A stretch of DNA of 64,000 nt from Candidatus Pelagibacter sp. (GCA_028095445.1 JAOHCJ010000002.1:1-64000); one strand, 5' to 3'; positions 27,141-36,915 are shown, numbered from the stretch's first letter. The notes: a model not told the origin generated them from the letters alone. Numbers and translations: made by a program.

Positions 27141-28598
27141 CTACTTAATCCACCAGTCAGTAATTTTATTTTTAAACTGAATCTTTTCCTCCATTGCATA
27201 AGCAATGTTTAAAATATTTTGTTCATCAAAAGCTTTACCAATAATTTGTAATCCTAATGGATAACCCTTAGCATCCACTCCTGCAGGAATAGAAATTGCT
27301 GGTAATCCCGCTAAATTAACTGGAACTGTAAATATATCATTCAAATACATTGAAACTGGATCGTTGGTTTTTTCACCTATTTTAAATGCTGCACTTGGTG
27401 TTGATGGAGTTAAAATTGCATCAACTTTTTTATAAGCTTCATCAAAATCATTTTTAATTAATTTTCTAACTTTTTGTGCTTTTAGATAATAAGCATCATA
27501 GTAACCAGATGATAAAACATAAGTACCAATCATTATTCTTCTTTGAACTTCACTCCCAAAACCTTCAGATCTTGTTTTTTCGTACATATCAATTAAGTTT
27601 TCACCTTTAGATCTAAAACCATACTTAACACCATCATATCTTGCTAGGTTTGAGGAAGCTTCAGCTGGAGCTACAATATAATAAGTAGGTAGAGCATAAT
27701 TTGTATGAGGTAACGAAATTTCAACAATCTCTGCACCACAATCTTTTACATACTCAATTCCCTTAGTCCATAAATCTTCAATTTCTTTTGGCATTCCATC
27801 AACTCTATATTCTTTTGGTATTCCAATTTTCTTACCCTTGATATTATTTGTTAATTCCTTACTGTACTCATTTCTTTTAAATTCTATTGATGTTGAATCT
27901 TTTTCATCATAAGAGCTAATGACTTCTTGAAGTAATGCACAATCTTTTACATTTTTAGACATAGGTCCTGCTTGATCCAATGAAGATGCAAAGGCAACAA
28001 TTCCATATCTTGAACAACTACCATATGTTGGCTTTAATCCAACTGTACCTGTAAATGAAGCAGGTTGTCTTATAGATCCTCCTGTATCAGTTCCAATTGT
28101 AATAGGAGTTAAATTTGCTGCAAGTGCTGATGCAGACCCTCCTGAGGATCCGCCAGGCACTAAATCTTTATCAATAGGACTTTGAACATTACCAAAAAAG
28201 CTAGTTTCATTTGATGATCCCATCGCAAATTCATCACAATTTAATTTTCCAAGTAGGATAGATCCCTCATTCCAAATATTTTGTGTAACAGTTGACTCAT
28301 ATGGTGGGACAAAATTATTTAAAATTTTACTACCAGCCGTTGTCTTTACTCCATTTGTACAAAATAAATCTTTAACTGCCAATGGTACACCAGGAAGTTT
28401 TAAATCAAAATTGGGTTTTTGATCAAAACTTTTTGCTTTCTTAAGAGCATTAGAAAAATCTTCAGTTATGTACACATTTAAATCTCGAGATTTTTCTCCT
28501 CTCTCAATAAAAGCTTTGGTTACCTCTTCAGAGGAAATTTTTTTATCTTTAATGTTTTTAACTAATTCAATTAAAGTTAGTGAAGTAATATTTGACAT
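27141..28598 (-). CDS. gatA: Asp-tRNA(Asn)/Glu-tRNA(Gln) amidotransferase subunit A
   Basis: Amidase subunit of GatCAB, which releases ammonia from glutamine. The 485 residues carry the amidase-signature triad Ser-cisSer-Lys: lysine in [12 protein letters not shown], and serines in [18 protein letters not shown] and [13 protein letters not shown]. It is directly followed by gatB with no spacer, and its start overlaps the gatC stop by one base. The ammonia is channelled to GatB for transamidation of the aminoacyl-tRNA. Confidence 0.98.
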   Translation of the reverse strand: MSNITSLTLIELVKNIKDKKISSEEVTKAFIERGEKSRDLNVYITEDFSNALKKAKSFDQKPNFDLKLPGVPLAVKDLFCTNGVKTTAGSKILNNFVPPYESTVTQNIWNEGSILLGKLNCDEFAMGSSNETSFFGNVQSPIDKDLVPGGSSGGSASALAANLTPITIGTDTGGSIRQPASFTGTVGLKPTYGSCSRYGIVAFASSLDQAGPMSKNVKDCALLQEVISSYDEKDSTSIEFKRNEYSKELTNNIKGKKIGIPKEYRVDGMPKEIEDLWTKGIEYVKDCGAEIVEISLPHTNYALPTYYIVAPAEASSNLARYDGVKYGFRSKGENLIDMYEKTRSEGFGSEVQRRIMIGTYVLSSGYYDAYYLKAQKVRKLIKNDFDEAYKKVDAILTPSTPSAAFKIGEKTNDPVSMYLNDIFTVPVNLAGLPAISIPAGVDAKGYPLGLQIIGKAFDEQNILNIAYAMEEKIQFKNKITDWWIK

Positions 28599-28885
28599 TA
28601 TTCAACAACCCTAGGTACTACAAAAAAATCATCATTTTCATCTGGAGAATTTTTTAATATTTTGTCTCTAATATTCTTACTTTTTACTTCATCACTTCTT
28701 AATTTTAATGTTGTTTCAGCAACAGAAGTTAGAGGCTCTACTTTCTCTGTATTAAGTTCATTCAATTTTTCAATAAAATCAAATATAGAGTTAAGGTCTC
28801 CTGCCAGTTTATCAGCTTTTTTATCATCAACTGAAATTCTTGATAATTTAGATATGTGTTTTATTGTTTTAAGATCAATTGTCAT
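28598..28885 (-). CDS. gatC: Asp-tRNA(Asn)/Glu-tRNA(Gln) amidotransferase subunit C
   Basis: Small subunit stabilising GatA-GatB. I set the start at base 28885 ([17 protein letters not shown]), which matches the family N-terminus and gives 95 residues; an earlier Met (28915) would add ten unlikely residues. The conserved [25 protein letters not shown] and the C-terminal [13 protein letters not shown] are clear. It is the first gene of gatCAB and is divergent from ruvX with 50 bases between. Confidence 0.95.
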   Translation of the reverse strand: MTIDLKTIKHISKLSRISVDDKKADKLAGDLNSIFDFIEKLNELNTEKVEPLTSVAETTLKLRSDEVKSKNIRDKILKNSPDENDDFFVVPRVVE

Positions 28886-28935
28886 GTGGTAATTAAATAT
28901 GTTGCAAACTATCACTTAAGTATAAAATATACAAT

Positions 28936-29391
28936 ATGATCACAATTGAAAATTTTAAATCAAAACACTCAAATAAAGTGAGATTTATTGGATTGGATTT
29001 AGGATCGAAAAGAATTGGTGTATCTATTTGTGACGAAAGACAGTCTATTGCCACACCTTTCAAAACAATAAATAAAACTAATACCAATGAGCTAATTAAA
29101 GAACTTAAGATAATTATTAATGAAAATAATATTGGTGGGATTATTATCGGAAACCCTGTAAATATGAACGGTTCTATAGGAAGATCAGCTCAATCTGTTA
29201 ATGATGTTTCTTCAAACATATCGAAATCTATAGATCTACCAGTAATATTATGGGATGAGAGACTTTCAACAGTTGGTGCTTTTAATCTTTCTAGTTTATT
29301 GGATGTTAACGTATCTAAAAGAGTTAAAACTATCGATCAAAATGCAGCAACCTTCATATTACAGGGAGCAATTGACTTTTTAAATAATTAA
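28936..29391 (+). CDS. ruvX: Pre-16S rRNA nuclease / Holliday junction resolvase-like YqgF
   Basis: RNase H-fold protein implicated in 16S rRNA 5'-end maturation. The 151 residues show the first acidic strand FIGLDLGSKRIGVSICDE, then GGIIIGNPVNMNGSIG, the second acidic strand LPVILWDERLSTVGAF, and a final DQNAATFILQGAIDFL. It heads a plus-strand group continuing into pyrB (40-base gap). The position between gatC and pyrB matches alphaproteobacterial gene order. Confidence 0.93.
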   Translation: MITIENFKSKHSNKVRFIGLDLGSKRIGVSICDERQSIATPFKTINKTNTNELIKELKIIINENNIGGIIIGNPVNMNGSIGRSAQSVNDVSSNISKSIDLPVILWDERLSTVGAFNLSSLLDVNVSKRVKTIDQNAATFILQGAIDFLNN

Positions 29392-29431
29392 CTTGCCATA
29401 GTGATGGATAATAGTTATAGAGTTAATTTTA

Positions 29432-30373
29432 ATGGCAATTAATACATATAAAGCTATTAAAATTTCTCAAAAACACCTCCTAGGTATCCAAGATCTATCA
29501 ATTAATGATGTTAATTTAATTTTAGATGAGGCTAAAACATTTATTAAACTTAATCAAAGTAAAAATAAAAAACTAAATGTTTTAAATGGCAAAACTCAAA
29601 TTAATTTATTTTTTGAACCATCAACAAGAACTCAAAGTTCATTTGAACTAGCTGGAAAAAGACTTGGCGCAGATGTTATGTCGATGAATATGACAAACTC
29701 TGCAATAAAAAAAGGTGAAACACTTATTGATACAGCAATGACTTTAAATGCAATGCATCCTGATATTATTGTAATTCGCCATCAAGATTCGGGTGCATGT
29801 AATCTTTTATCTCAAAAAGTAAACTGTGCAGTACTTAATGCGGGAGACGGAAGTCGTGAACACCCAACTCAAGCTTTACTAGATGCTTTAACTATAATAA
29901 ATCGTAAAAAAAAAATTGAAGGATTGAGAATAGCAATTTGCGGAGATATTACCCATTCACGTGTTGCGAGATCTAATATTTATCTACTAAACATGTTGGG
30001 TGCAGAAGTTAACATTATTGCGCCATCAAACTTAATGCCAAAAGAAATAGAAAAGTTTGGTGTTAATACATTCAGCGATATGAAAAAAGGTTTGAAAGAT
30101 TGTGACATTGTAATGATGTTAAGATTACAAAATGAGAGAATGAGTAGTTCATTTTTATCATCAAATAGAGAATATTATGAATATTACGGTCTTACACCAG
30201 ATAAACTTTCTCATGCTAAAGAAAATGCTTTGATAATGCATCCTGGTCCAATGAACAGAGGAATTGAGATAGATACTAAATTAGCAGATGACATTAATAG
30301 GAGTGTAATTAAAGAGCAGGTTGAACTTGGTGTTGCAGTGAGAATGGCTTGTTTAAAAATTTTTTGTGAATAG
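29432..30373 (+). CDS. pyrB: Aspartate carbamoyltransferase catalytic subunit
   Basis: Forms carbamoyl-aspartate, the first committed step of pyrimidine synthesis. The 313 residues contain the carbamoyl-phosphate motif [20 protein letters not shown] and the conserved [17 protein letters not shown] and [12 protein letters not shown] segments. The next gene, a degenerate dihydroorotase, starts at the very next base after the stop codon. No regulatory pyrI gene is nearby. That fits the PyrB-PyrX dodecamer type of aspartate carbamoyltransferase (inference). Confidence 0.97.
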   Translation: MAINTYKAIKISQKHLLGIQDLSINDVNLILDEAKTFIKLNQSKNKKLNVLNGKTQINLFFEPSTRTQSSFELAGKRLGADVMSMNMTNSAIKKGETLIDTAMTLNAMHPDIIVIRHQDSGACNLLSQKVNCAVLNAGDGSREHPTQALLDALTIINRKKKIEGLRIAICGDITHSRVARSNIYLLNMLGAEVNIIAPSNLMPKEIEKFGVNTFSDMKKGLKDCDIVMMLRLQNERMSSSFLSSNREYYEYYGLTPDKLSHAKENALIMHPGPMNRGIEIDTKLADDINRSVIKEQVELGVAVRMACLKIFCE

Positions 30374-31660
30374 ATGAAAAAAAAATATTTTATAAACGCA
30401 AATATAATCGATCCTCATAATTCAATTAATGAAAATGGTGGATTAATTATAGGAGAACAAGGATTAATTGAGGCTATTGGTAAAAAAGTTAACTCTAACA
30501 ATATACCTTCACGCGAAAAAGTAGTCGATTTAAAGGGTAAATATATATTCCCTGGTTTGGTTGACATGAGAGTTTTTGCAGGAGAGCCTGGATTTGAATA
30601 TAAAGAAAACTTTAGAACATTGAGTAATGCTGCACTTGCAGGGGGGGTAACATCAGTGGTGACTATGCCTAATACAGATCCAATTATAGATAACGTATCA
30701 ATAGTAGATTTTTTAAAGAGACGTGGCAGAGATAAATCTAAAATTAATGTATATCCAAGTGCAGCATTAACCAAAAATGCTGAAGGTATTACTATGACAG
30801 AATTTGGCTTGCTACAAAGTAGAGGAATAATTGGTTTTACTGATGGAATAAAAACTATTCAAAATACCAGATTAATGTCACGCATAATGAATTCTGCTAA
30901 AGATTTAGGGACTTTAATTATGCAGCATGCTGAAGACTTCAATTTATCTAAAAATGGAATGATTAACTCAGGAATTATTGCTACTAAATTAGGTTTGTCT
31001 GGAATACCTTCGGTTGCTGAAAGAATAATCATTGAAAGAGATTTAACATTACTTGAGAATATAAAATGTAGATACCATATATCACAGATATCAGCTGGAA
31101 AATCAGTTGAAATAATTAAAGACAGAAAAGAAAAGGTTAAATTTACAACAGGTGTATCAATTAACAACCTATCATTAAATGAAAATGACATTGGAGACTT
31201 TAGAACTTTTTTAAAACTTTCTCCTCCATTAAGAACTGAAGAAGATAGAATGGCCTTGGTTCAAGGTTTAAATGATGAAACAATAGATGTAATTGTATCT
31301 GATCATAAACCAGAAGATGAAGAACAAAAAAGGTTAACTTTTACACAGGCTTCAACAGGTGCATCAGGTATAGAAACTTTGTTATCTTTAAGTTTAGAAT
31401 TATATCATAACGGTTCTGTTAAATTGGTAACTCTCATTAATGCACTAACAGCTAATCCTGCAAAAATTTTGAAATTAAATAAAGGGAATCTTTCAATTGG
31501 TAATAATGCAGATCTTTGTATCGTGGATATTGATAAACCCTGGATTGTAAAAAAAGAAAAACTTGTTTCAAAATCAAAGAATACTTCAATAGAAGATAAA
31601 AAACTTCAAGGAAAAGTCACTAATACATTTGTAAAGGGTGAAGAACTATTTACATTATAA
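30374..31660 (+). CDS. pyrX: Dihydroorotase-like protein lacking the metal-binding HxH (PyrX type)
   Basis: A 428-residue protein of the dihydroorotase/amidohydrolase fold directly behind pyrB. The opening metal motif, normally HxH in PGLIDMHVHLREPG, reads PGLVDMRVFAGEPG here, so R66 and F68 replace both histidines. Later landmarks partly remain (QHAED, YHISQISAGKSVEII, VSDHKPEDEEQKR). Inactive homologues of this kind are known to act as structural partners of PyrB in other proteobacteria. I infer a scaffolding role; an active PyrC should be elsewhere in the genome. Confidence 0.88.
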   Translation: MKKKYFINANIIDPHNSINENGGLIIGEQGLIEAIGKKVNSNNIPSREKVVDLKGKYIFPGLVDMRVFAGEPGFEYKENFRTLSNAALAGGVTSVVTMPNTDPIIDNVSIVDFLKRRGRDKSKINVYPSAALTKNAEGITMTEFGLLQSRGIIGFTDGIKTIQNTRLMSRIMNSAKDLGTLIMQHAEDFNLSKNGMINSGIIATKLGLSGIPSVAERIIIERDLTLLENIKCRYHISQISAGKSVEIIKDRKEKVKFTTGVSINNLSLNENDIGDFRTFLKLSPPLRTEEDRMALVQGLNDETIDVIVSDHKPEDEEQKRLTFTQASTGASGIETLLSLSLELYHNGSVKLVTLINALTANPAKILKLNKGNLSIGNNADLCIVDIDKPWIVKKEKLVSKSKNTSIEDKKLQGKVTNTFVKGEELFTL

Positions 31661-31662
31661 AA

Positions 31663-32238
31663 ATGGATTATTTAATCATTGTAATAACTTCATATCTTAT
31701 TGGTTCGATACCATTTGGTTTTATACTTACAAAAATATTTCTAAAAAAAGATATTAGAGATATTGGCTCTGGAAATATTGGTGCTACTAACGCTCTTAGA
31801 ACTGGAAATAAATTATTAGGTTATACCACTCTTATTTTTGACATATCGAAGGCTATTGTACCCGTTCTGTATATTAAGTTTAATAACCCAGATTATATTT
31901 TTATAACATCATTATGTATTTTTTTAGGCCATGTTTTTCCTATTTGGCTTAAATTTAAAGGAGGAAAAGGAGTTGCTGCTTATGTTGGTATACTTTTCTC
32001 TATAGACTTAATTCTTGGTTTAATATTTATCATTACTTGGATCACTACATTTCTTGTTTCTAAATATTCTTCTCTTTCATCACTTATTGCTAGTTTAATA
32101 ATTCCAATTTATTTAATAATGTTTGATTATTATAACTCAATATTTTTTATAATAATGTTTGTCTTAGTGCTCTATACTCACAGAGAAAACGTTAAACGCT
32201 TGAAAAATAAAGAAGAAACTAAGACTAAAATTTATTGA
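31663..32238 (+). CDS. plsY: Acyl-phosphate:glycerol-3-phosphate acyltransferase
   Basis: Membrane enzyme making lysophosphatidic acid from acyl phosphate, the first step of phospholipid synthesis. The 191 residues have about five membrane helices and the family signatures SYLIGSIPFGFIL, DIRDIGSGNIGATNALRTG and GHVFPIWLKFKGGKGVA. It begins 2 bases after the PyrX stop. In many alphaproteobacteria dprA separates plsY and topA; here only 37 bases do. Confidence 0.96.
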   Translation: MDYLIIVITSYLIGSIPFGFILTKIFLKKDIRDIGSGNIGATNALRTGNKLLGYTTLIFDISKAIVPVLYIKFNNPDYIFITSLCIFLGHVFPIWLKFKGGKGVAAYVGILFSIDLILGLIFIITWITTFLVSKYSSLSSLIASLIIPIYLIMFDYYNSIFFIIMFVLVLYTHRENVKRLKNKEETKTKIY

Positions 32239-32275
32239 TTTGACTATCAAAAACTTATGAGTAGTTTGACTAATA

Positions 32276-34873
32276 ATGAATCTTGTTATTGTAGAAAGCC
32301 CAGCTAAAGCGAAAACAATTAACAAATATTTAGGTGATGATTATATTGTTTTAGCAAGTTATGGTCATATTAGAGATTTACCTTCAAAAAATGGATCTGT
32401 TGATCCTGAAAATAATTTTAAGATGGAATGGGAGGTCGACAGTTTTTCCAAAAAATACTTAAAAGAAATAACTGATGCAGCAAAAAATTCATCAAAAATT
32501 ATATTAGCTACTGACCCAGACCGTGAAGGTGAGGCTATTGCGTGGCATGTTAAAGAATATTTAAATGAAAAAAAATTGATTAAAGATAAGCATGTAGAAA
32601 GAGTTGTTTTTAATGAAATTACAAAAAAAGCAGTTGTCTATGGAATTGAAAATCCTAGACAAATTGAGCCTTTGTTGGTTGACGCGTATATGGCAAGAAG
32701 AGCTTTGGATTATTTAGTTGGGTTTAATATATCTCCTATATTATGGACTAAGTTACCAGGATCCAAATCTGCAGGTCGTGTTCAATCTGTCGCTCTAAAA
32801 TTAATTACGGAAAGAGAACATTCAATTGAATTATTTAATCCTGAAGAATTTTGGACATTAAGTATTAAATTTAGTGATAATGATAAAAAATCTATAACAG
32901 CTAGTATTACTCAAATTGATGATAAAAAGATTGAAAAGTTTTCTTTTAAGAATAAAGCTGAAATTGATGAGGCAATCAATAAAATAAAGTCTAAGCAATT
33001 TGTTATAAGTGACATTTCAAGTAAAATTATAAATAGAAATCCCACAGGACCTTTTACAACATCTACCTTGCAACAAGTTTCATCCGGAAGATTAGGTTTT
33101 GGTGCTTCTCGTACAATGCAAATTGCACAAAAACTATATCAAGGTATTGAAATTGAAGGTGAAACTATTGGTCTGATTACTTACATGAGGACAGATGGCA
33201 CTAACATCTCAAAAGATGCTATAGATTCATTTAGAAATTATATAGAAAAAGAATTTGGAAATAAATACGTTCCCGATAATCCAATTAGTTATACTGGCAA
33301 AAAAGCTAAAAATGCACAAGAAGCTCATGAAGCAATCAGGCCAACTGATATTATGCGTGCTCCAGATACAATTAAAAAATATGTTAGTCCAGATCAATAC
33401 AAATTATATGATTTAATTTGGAGTAGAGCCCTATCCTCTCAAATGCAATCAGCTCAATTTAATAGAAACACAATTACGATAACCTCAAATGATAATAGAA
33501 CAATTTGTAAGGCAAGTGGTTCAGTTATTAAATTTGATGGTTTTTTAAAAGTCATGAAAGATAACAAAAAAGATGATGATGAGAATATTCTTCCAAATAT
33601 GGAAAATGGCCCAATTAATATAGAGGCATTGTTAGATGAACAACACTTTACACAACCTCCTCCTAGATATTCTGAGGCAAGTTTAGTTAAAAAATTAGAA
33701 GAATTAGGAATAGGCAGACCTTCAACTTACGCAAGTATTATCTCAGTAATATCTAATAGAGGCTATGCAGAGGCCATTAATAAAAGATTTCACCCTACTG
33801 ATAGGGGTAAATTAATATCAGCTTTTTTGGAAAAGTTATTTACAAAATATGTAGATTATAATTTTACAGCAAGTCTTGAAAATCAATTAGATGAAATAAC
33901 TACAGGAAAGGAAGGCTGGATTAAAGTTTTAGAAATGTTTTGGAAAGATTTTAATCAAAATGTATCAGATGTTAAAGAAAAGAGAACAAGAGAAGTTTTA
34001 GATTTGTTAAATGATAGTTTGGGAAGTTTAATTTTTGAAAGAGGAAAAGACGGTAATGTAGATAGAAAATGTCAATTATGTGATACTGGTTCATTAAGTC
34101 TCAAAAACAGTTTTAGGGGTGGAGCTTTTATTGGGTGTTCAAATTATCCAGAATGTAAGTTTACAAGACCACTTTCAAAAGCAAAAGCAGCTGCACAATC
34201 TCAACTAGCTGAGCCAAAATTTATTGGCAAACATGAAAATGGTAATGATATGTATTTAAAAAATGGAAGATTTGGTCCTTATATTCAGTATGAAAAAATT
34301 GAAGAAAAAATAGATGAAATAGTTGAAACAAAAAAAAAGAAAAAAAAAACAAAAAAGAAAAAAAAAGATAAAGAAGATAACAACCTTAAAAATGTATCAA
34401 TACCAAAAGGTGTAACATTAGAGAGTATTGATCTTGATAAAGCTAAATTTCTTTGTTCTCTTCCAAAAATATTGGGTATAAACCCTGAAAATCAAAAAGA
34501 TATAACATTAAACTCAGGGAGATTTGGTCCTTATTTAAAATGTGAAAACAAATCAGCTAGAATTGAAAATATTGAAGAATTATTCTCTATTGGTTTAAAT
34601 AGAGCCATTACTTTAATTGCTGAGGCTAAACCTGGCAGAATTTCATCTTCAATAATTAAAGATTTAGGCGAACATCCTGAAGATAAAAAGCCTGTAAGAA
34701 TTATGAAAGGTCAATATGGGCCTTATATAAAATATAAGTCATTAAATGCAACAATACCTGAAGAAAAAGACCCACTAGAAATTAATATGGAAGAAGCATT
34801 AATAATGATTGAGAAAAGAAAAGAATACGATAAAACAAAGAGATCTAAAAAAAAATCAAAAGGAAAAAAATGA
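32276..34873 (+). CDS. topA: DNA topoisomerase I
   Basis: Type IA enzyme relaxing negative supercoils. Of 865 residues, the Toprim domain is N-terminal (VIVESPAKAKTINKYLG, DPDREGEAIAWHV). The catalytic tyrosine is in GLITYMRTDGTNIS near residue 304, and GRPSTYASIIS follows. One four-cysteine zinc finger (about 600-630) precedes three repeats ending GRFGPYIQYE, GRFGPYLKCE and GQYGPYIKYK. A Lys-rich spacer (residues about 686-703) is encoded by long A runs (around 34329-34372) yet the frame is preserved. It overlaps the next gene by 4 bases. Confidence 0.97.
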   Translation: MNLVIVESPAKAKTINKYLGDDYIVLASYGHIRDLPSKNGSVDPENNFKMEWEVDSFSKKYLKEITDAAKNSSKIILATDPDREGEAIAWHVKEYLNEKKLIKDKHVERVVFNEITKKAVVYGIENPRQIEPLLVDAYMARRALDYLVGFNISPILWTKLPGSKSAGRVQSVALKLITEREHSIELFNPEEFWTLSIKFSDNDKKSITASITQIDDKKIEKFSFKNKAEIDEAINKIKSKQFVISDISSKIINRNPTGPFTTSTLQQVSSGRLGFGASRTMQIAQKLYQGIEIEGETIGLITYMRTDGTNISKDAIDSFRNYIEKEFGNKYVPDNPISYTGKKAKNAQEAHEAIRPTDIMRAPDTIKKYVSPDQYKLYDLIWSRALSSQMQSAQFNRNTITITSNDNRTICKASGSVIKFDGFLKVMKDNKKDDDENILPNMENGPINIEALLDEQHFTQPPPRYSEASLVKKLEELGIGRPSTYASIISVISNRGYAEAINKRFHPTDRGKLISAFLEKLFTKYVDYNFTASLENQLDEITTGKEGWIKVLEMFWKDFNQNVSDVKEKRTREVLDLLNDSLGSLIFERGKDGNVDRKCQLCDTGSLSLKNSFRGGAFIGCSNYPECKFTRPLSKAKAAAQSQLAEPKFIGKHENGNDMYLKNGRFGPYIQYEKIEEKIDEIVETKKKKKKTKKKKKDKEDNNLKNVSIPKGVTLESIDLDKAKFLCSLPKILGINPENQKDITLNSGRFGPYLKCENKSARIENIEELFSIGLNRAITLIAEAKPGRISSSIIKDLGEHPEDKKPVRIMKGQYGPYIKYKSLNATIPEEKDPLEINMEEALIMIEKRKEYDKTKRSKKKSKGKK

Positions 34874-35142
34874 AAAAAAAAATTAAAATAATTTTTACAA
34901 CATTAACGTTGGTTCTATTAACAAGTAACGTGTACTCGGCTCAAAAGGACTGTTCTGTCTTTAAACATAAGGTTGATAAAAAAATTTGTGAAGCTCAGAA
35001 TTTAGAAAATTCTCGTAATACTTCTTCATCTGGTTCGGTTAGCGAGTCAAATAATAAAGCAAGTAGTTTTTTAAAAAAAGTTAAATCTAAATTTACACTT
35101 AAGAATAAAAAGCTATTTAGAGAACAAGGTGATCCCAAATAA
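34870..35142 (+). CDS. Small exported protein of unknown function, coupled to topA
   Basis: A 90-residue ORF whose ATG overlaps the topA stop (ATGA), a strong sign of coupled translation. Residues 1-23 form a clear Sec signal peptide (basic start, TTLTLVLLTSNVYSA). The mature part has two cysteines (C28, C40) that could form a disulfide, a Ser/Asn-rich middle and a very basic C-terminus (LKKVKSKFTLKNKKLFR). I do not recognise a family. Most likely a small periplasmic protein, possibly binding an acidic surface. Confidence 0.7.
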   Translation: MKKKIKIIFTTLTLVLLTSNVYSAQKDCSVFKHKVDKKICEAQNLENSRNTSSSGSVSESNNKASSFLKKVKSKFTLKNKKLFREQGDPK

Positions 35143-35158
35143 AGACCATTTAACTTTT

Positions 35159-35620
35159 ATGAATTTTGAAGAAAAAATTAAAGAACTTAAAATTGAATTA
35201 CCAGAGGCAAAGGCCCCTGTTGGTTCTTATGTTGCAACAAAAAAATGCAACAATATGCTTTTTATTTCAGGACAAATCTCAATATCGTCTGATGGTAAAT
35301 TAATTACTGGAAAAATAGGAAAAGACTTGAGTACAGATGATGGTTATAAAGCTGCAAAAAGATGTGGATTGAGTATTATTTCTCAAGCTAAAAAAGCATG
35401 TGACGGTGATTTATCTAAAATTAAATCTTGCATAAAACTAACAGGTTTTGTCAACTCTACTGATGATTTTATAGAACAACCAAAAGTAATTAATGGAGCT
35501 TCAGATATAATTTCTGCAATTTTTGGTGATGTTGGAATGCACACAAGAGCTGCTGTTAGCACCAATAGCTTACCTCTAGGTGTTTCTGTTGAAGTAGACG
35601 CTATTTTTGAATTGAATTAA
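35159..35620 (+). CDS. RidA family (YjgF/YER057c/UK114) protein
   Basis: Relative of the deaminase that clears reactive enamine/imine intermediates. I chose the ATG at 35159 (MNFEEKIKELKIELPEAKAP), giving 153 residues; a GTG at 35129 is open but overlaps the previous gene. Conserved segments are KKCNNMLFISGQISIS, KLTGFVNSTDDFIEQPKVINGAS and TRAAVSTNSLPLGVSVEVDAIFEL. It belongs to the longer YjgH/UK114-like subgroup, and the catalytic arginine is probably that of HTRAAV. It converges on ugd, sharing TTAA as both stops. Confidence 0.9.
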   Translation: MNFEEKIKELKIELPEAKAPVGSYVATKKCNNMLFISGQISISSDGKLITGKIGKDLSTDDGYKAAKRCGLSIISQAKKACDGDLSKIKSCIKLTGFVNSTDDFIEQPKVINGASDIISAIFGDVGMHTRAAVSTNSLPLGVSVEVDAIFELN

Positions 35621-36915
35621 CGACCAACACCAAAATATTTAATTTTCAATTTTTTCATTTTAACTGATGAATAAATATTTCTCATGTCAAACAATATAAA
35701 ATTTTTGTTTTTAACCTCTTTTTTAAAGTTAATTGATTTAAAATCATTCCACTCTGTATGAATAATTATGAAATCTGAGTCTCTTATTGCTGACTTGATA
35801 TTTTGTGAAAATTTTACATTCTTTAATTTTTTAAAATCTTTTTTTTCTCCAGTTGGATCATAATAGTTAATCTTTGCACCCTTTTTGACTAGGTATGGTA
35901 TCATTGATAAACTAGAAGAGTCTCTCATATCATCAGTATTAGCTTTGAAAGTAACACCTAAAAAACATATTTTTTTATTCTTAATTTTTCCTTTTAACAA
36001 TTTGATAACTCTTTTTATCAGAAGTGAGGATCTGTTTTCATTTGATTTGATTACACTTTTAATTACAGATAAATCTATATTAAACTTGTCTGCAGTATTA
36101 GTTATAGCTTTAGTATCTTTTGGAAAACATGATCCTCCATAAGCAGGTCCAGCTCTTAAAAACCGCCCTCCAATTCTTTTGTCTAATCCCATACCAATAG
36201 AAATATCTTCAATATTTACATTTATTTGTTCACATAAATTTGCAATTTCATTAATAAAAGTTACTTTTGTTGCTAAAAATGCGTTTGAGGCATACTTAAT
36301 TAATTCAGCTGCTCTTCTTGATGTACTAACATATTTTGCACCCTTTGATACAAGTGGTAAATAAAGATTTTTTAAAACTCTTTTCGATTTAAAATCATTT
36401 GTTCCAATAACTACTCTATCGGGATAAATAAAATCTCTTATAGCCTCTCCTTCTCTTAAAAATTCTGGATTTGAAACGACAGAAAATAGTTTTTTATTTT
36501 TACTTTTTAAAATAATTTTCTCAATCTCATCACCTGTAGTAACTGGAACAGTAGATTTTGTAATGATAATCTTAAATTTATTAATCGAAGATCTTATTTC
36601 TTTAGCCACGTTATAAATTTGACTTAAATCAGCACCACTACCGTTTTTTTTAGTAGGTGTACCAACACAGATAAATATAATATCTGATATTGATACAGAG
36701 TCATGAAGATTTGTTGAAAATTTTAATCTATTATTTTTATAATTTTTTAATACTAACTCTTCAAGTCCAGGTTCATAAATAGGAATAATTCCATTTTTTA
36801 AATTTTCAATTTTCTTTGTATCTTGATCAACACAAATTACTTCATTTCCTAAATCAGAAAAACAAGCACCACTAACTAAACCAACATATCCTGTACCTAT
36901 CATACAAAGTTTCAT
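35617..36915 (-). CDS. ugd: UDP-glucose 6-dehydrogenase
   Basis: Oxidises UDP-glucose to UDP-glucuronate with two NAD+. The start at base 36915 (MKLCMIGTGYVGLVSGACFSD) matches the Rossmann N-terminus; an upstream Met (36966) would add 17 residues inside galU. The catalytic cysteine is in AGPAYGGSCFPKDTKAI, and FLGVTFKANTDDMRDSSS marks the C-terminal domain. It overlaps galU by ATGA, so the pair supplies UDP-glucose then UDP-glucuronate. Possible sinks are surface polysaccharide or the glucuronosyl lipids reported for phosphate-starved SAR11 (inference). Confidence 0.96.
   Translation of the reverse strand: MKLCMIGTGYVGLVSGACFSDLGNEVICVDQDTKKIENLKNGIIPIYEPGLEELVLKNYKNNRLKFSTNLHDSVSISDIIFICVGTPTKKNGSGADLSQIYNVAKEIRSSINKFKIIITKSTVPVTTGDEIEKIILKSKNKKLFSVVSNPEFLREGEAIRDFIYPDRVVIGTNDFKSKRVLKNLYLPLVSKGAKYVSTSRRAAELIKYASNAFLATKVTFINEIANLCEQINVNIEDISIGMGLDKRIGGRFLRAGPAYGGSCFPKDTKAITNTADKFNIDLSVIKSVIKSNENRSSLLIKRVIKLLKGKIKNKKICFLGVTFKANTDDMRDSSSLSMIPYLVKKGAKINYYDPTGEKKDFKKLKNVKFSQNIKSAIRDSDFIIIHTEWNDFKSINFKKEVKNKNFILFDMRNIYSSVKMKKLKIKYFGVGR

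Noticed and set aside
30415..30774. 119-codon minus-strand frame inside the PyrX gene
   Set aside because: Shadow of a conserved gene; no domain, signal or initiation context.
34325..34375. Possible frameshift in the poly-A tract of topA
   Set aside because: The frame after the tract still encodes two full GxFGPY-type repeats and ends with a normal stop coupled to the next gene.
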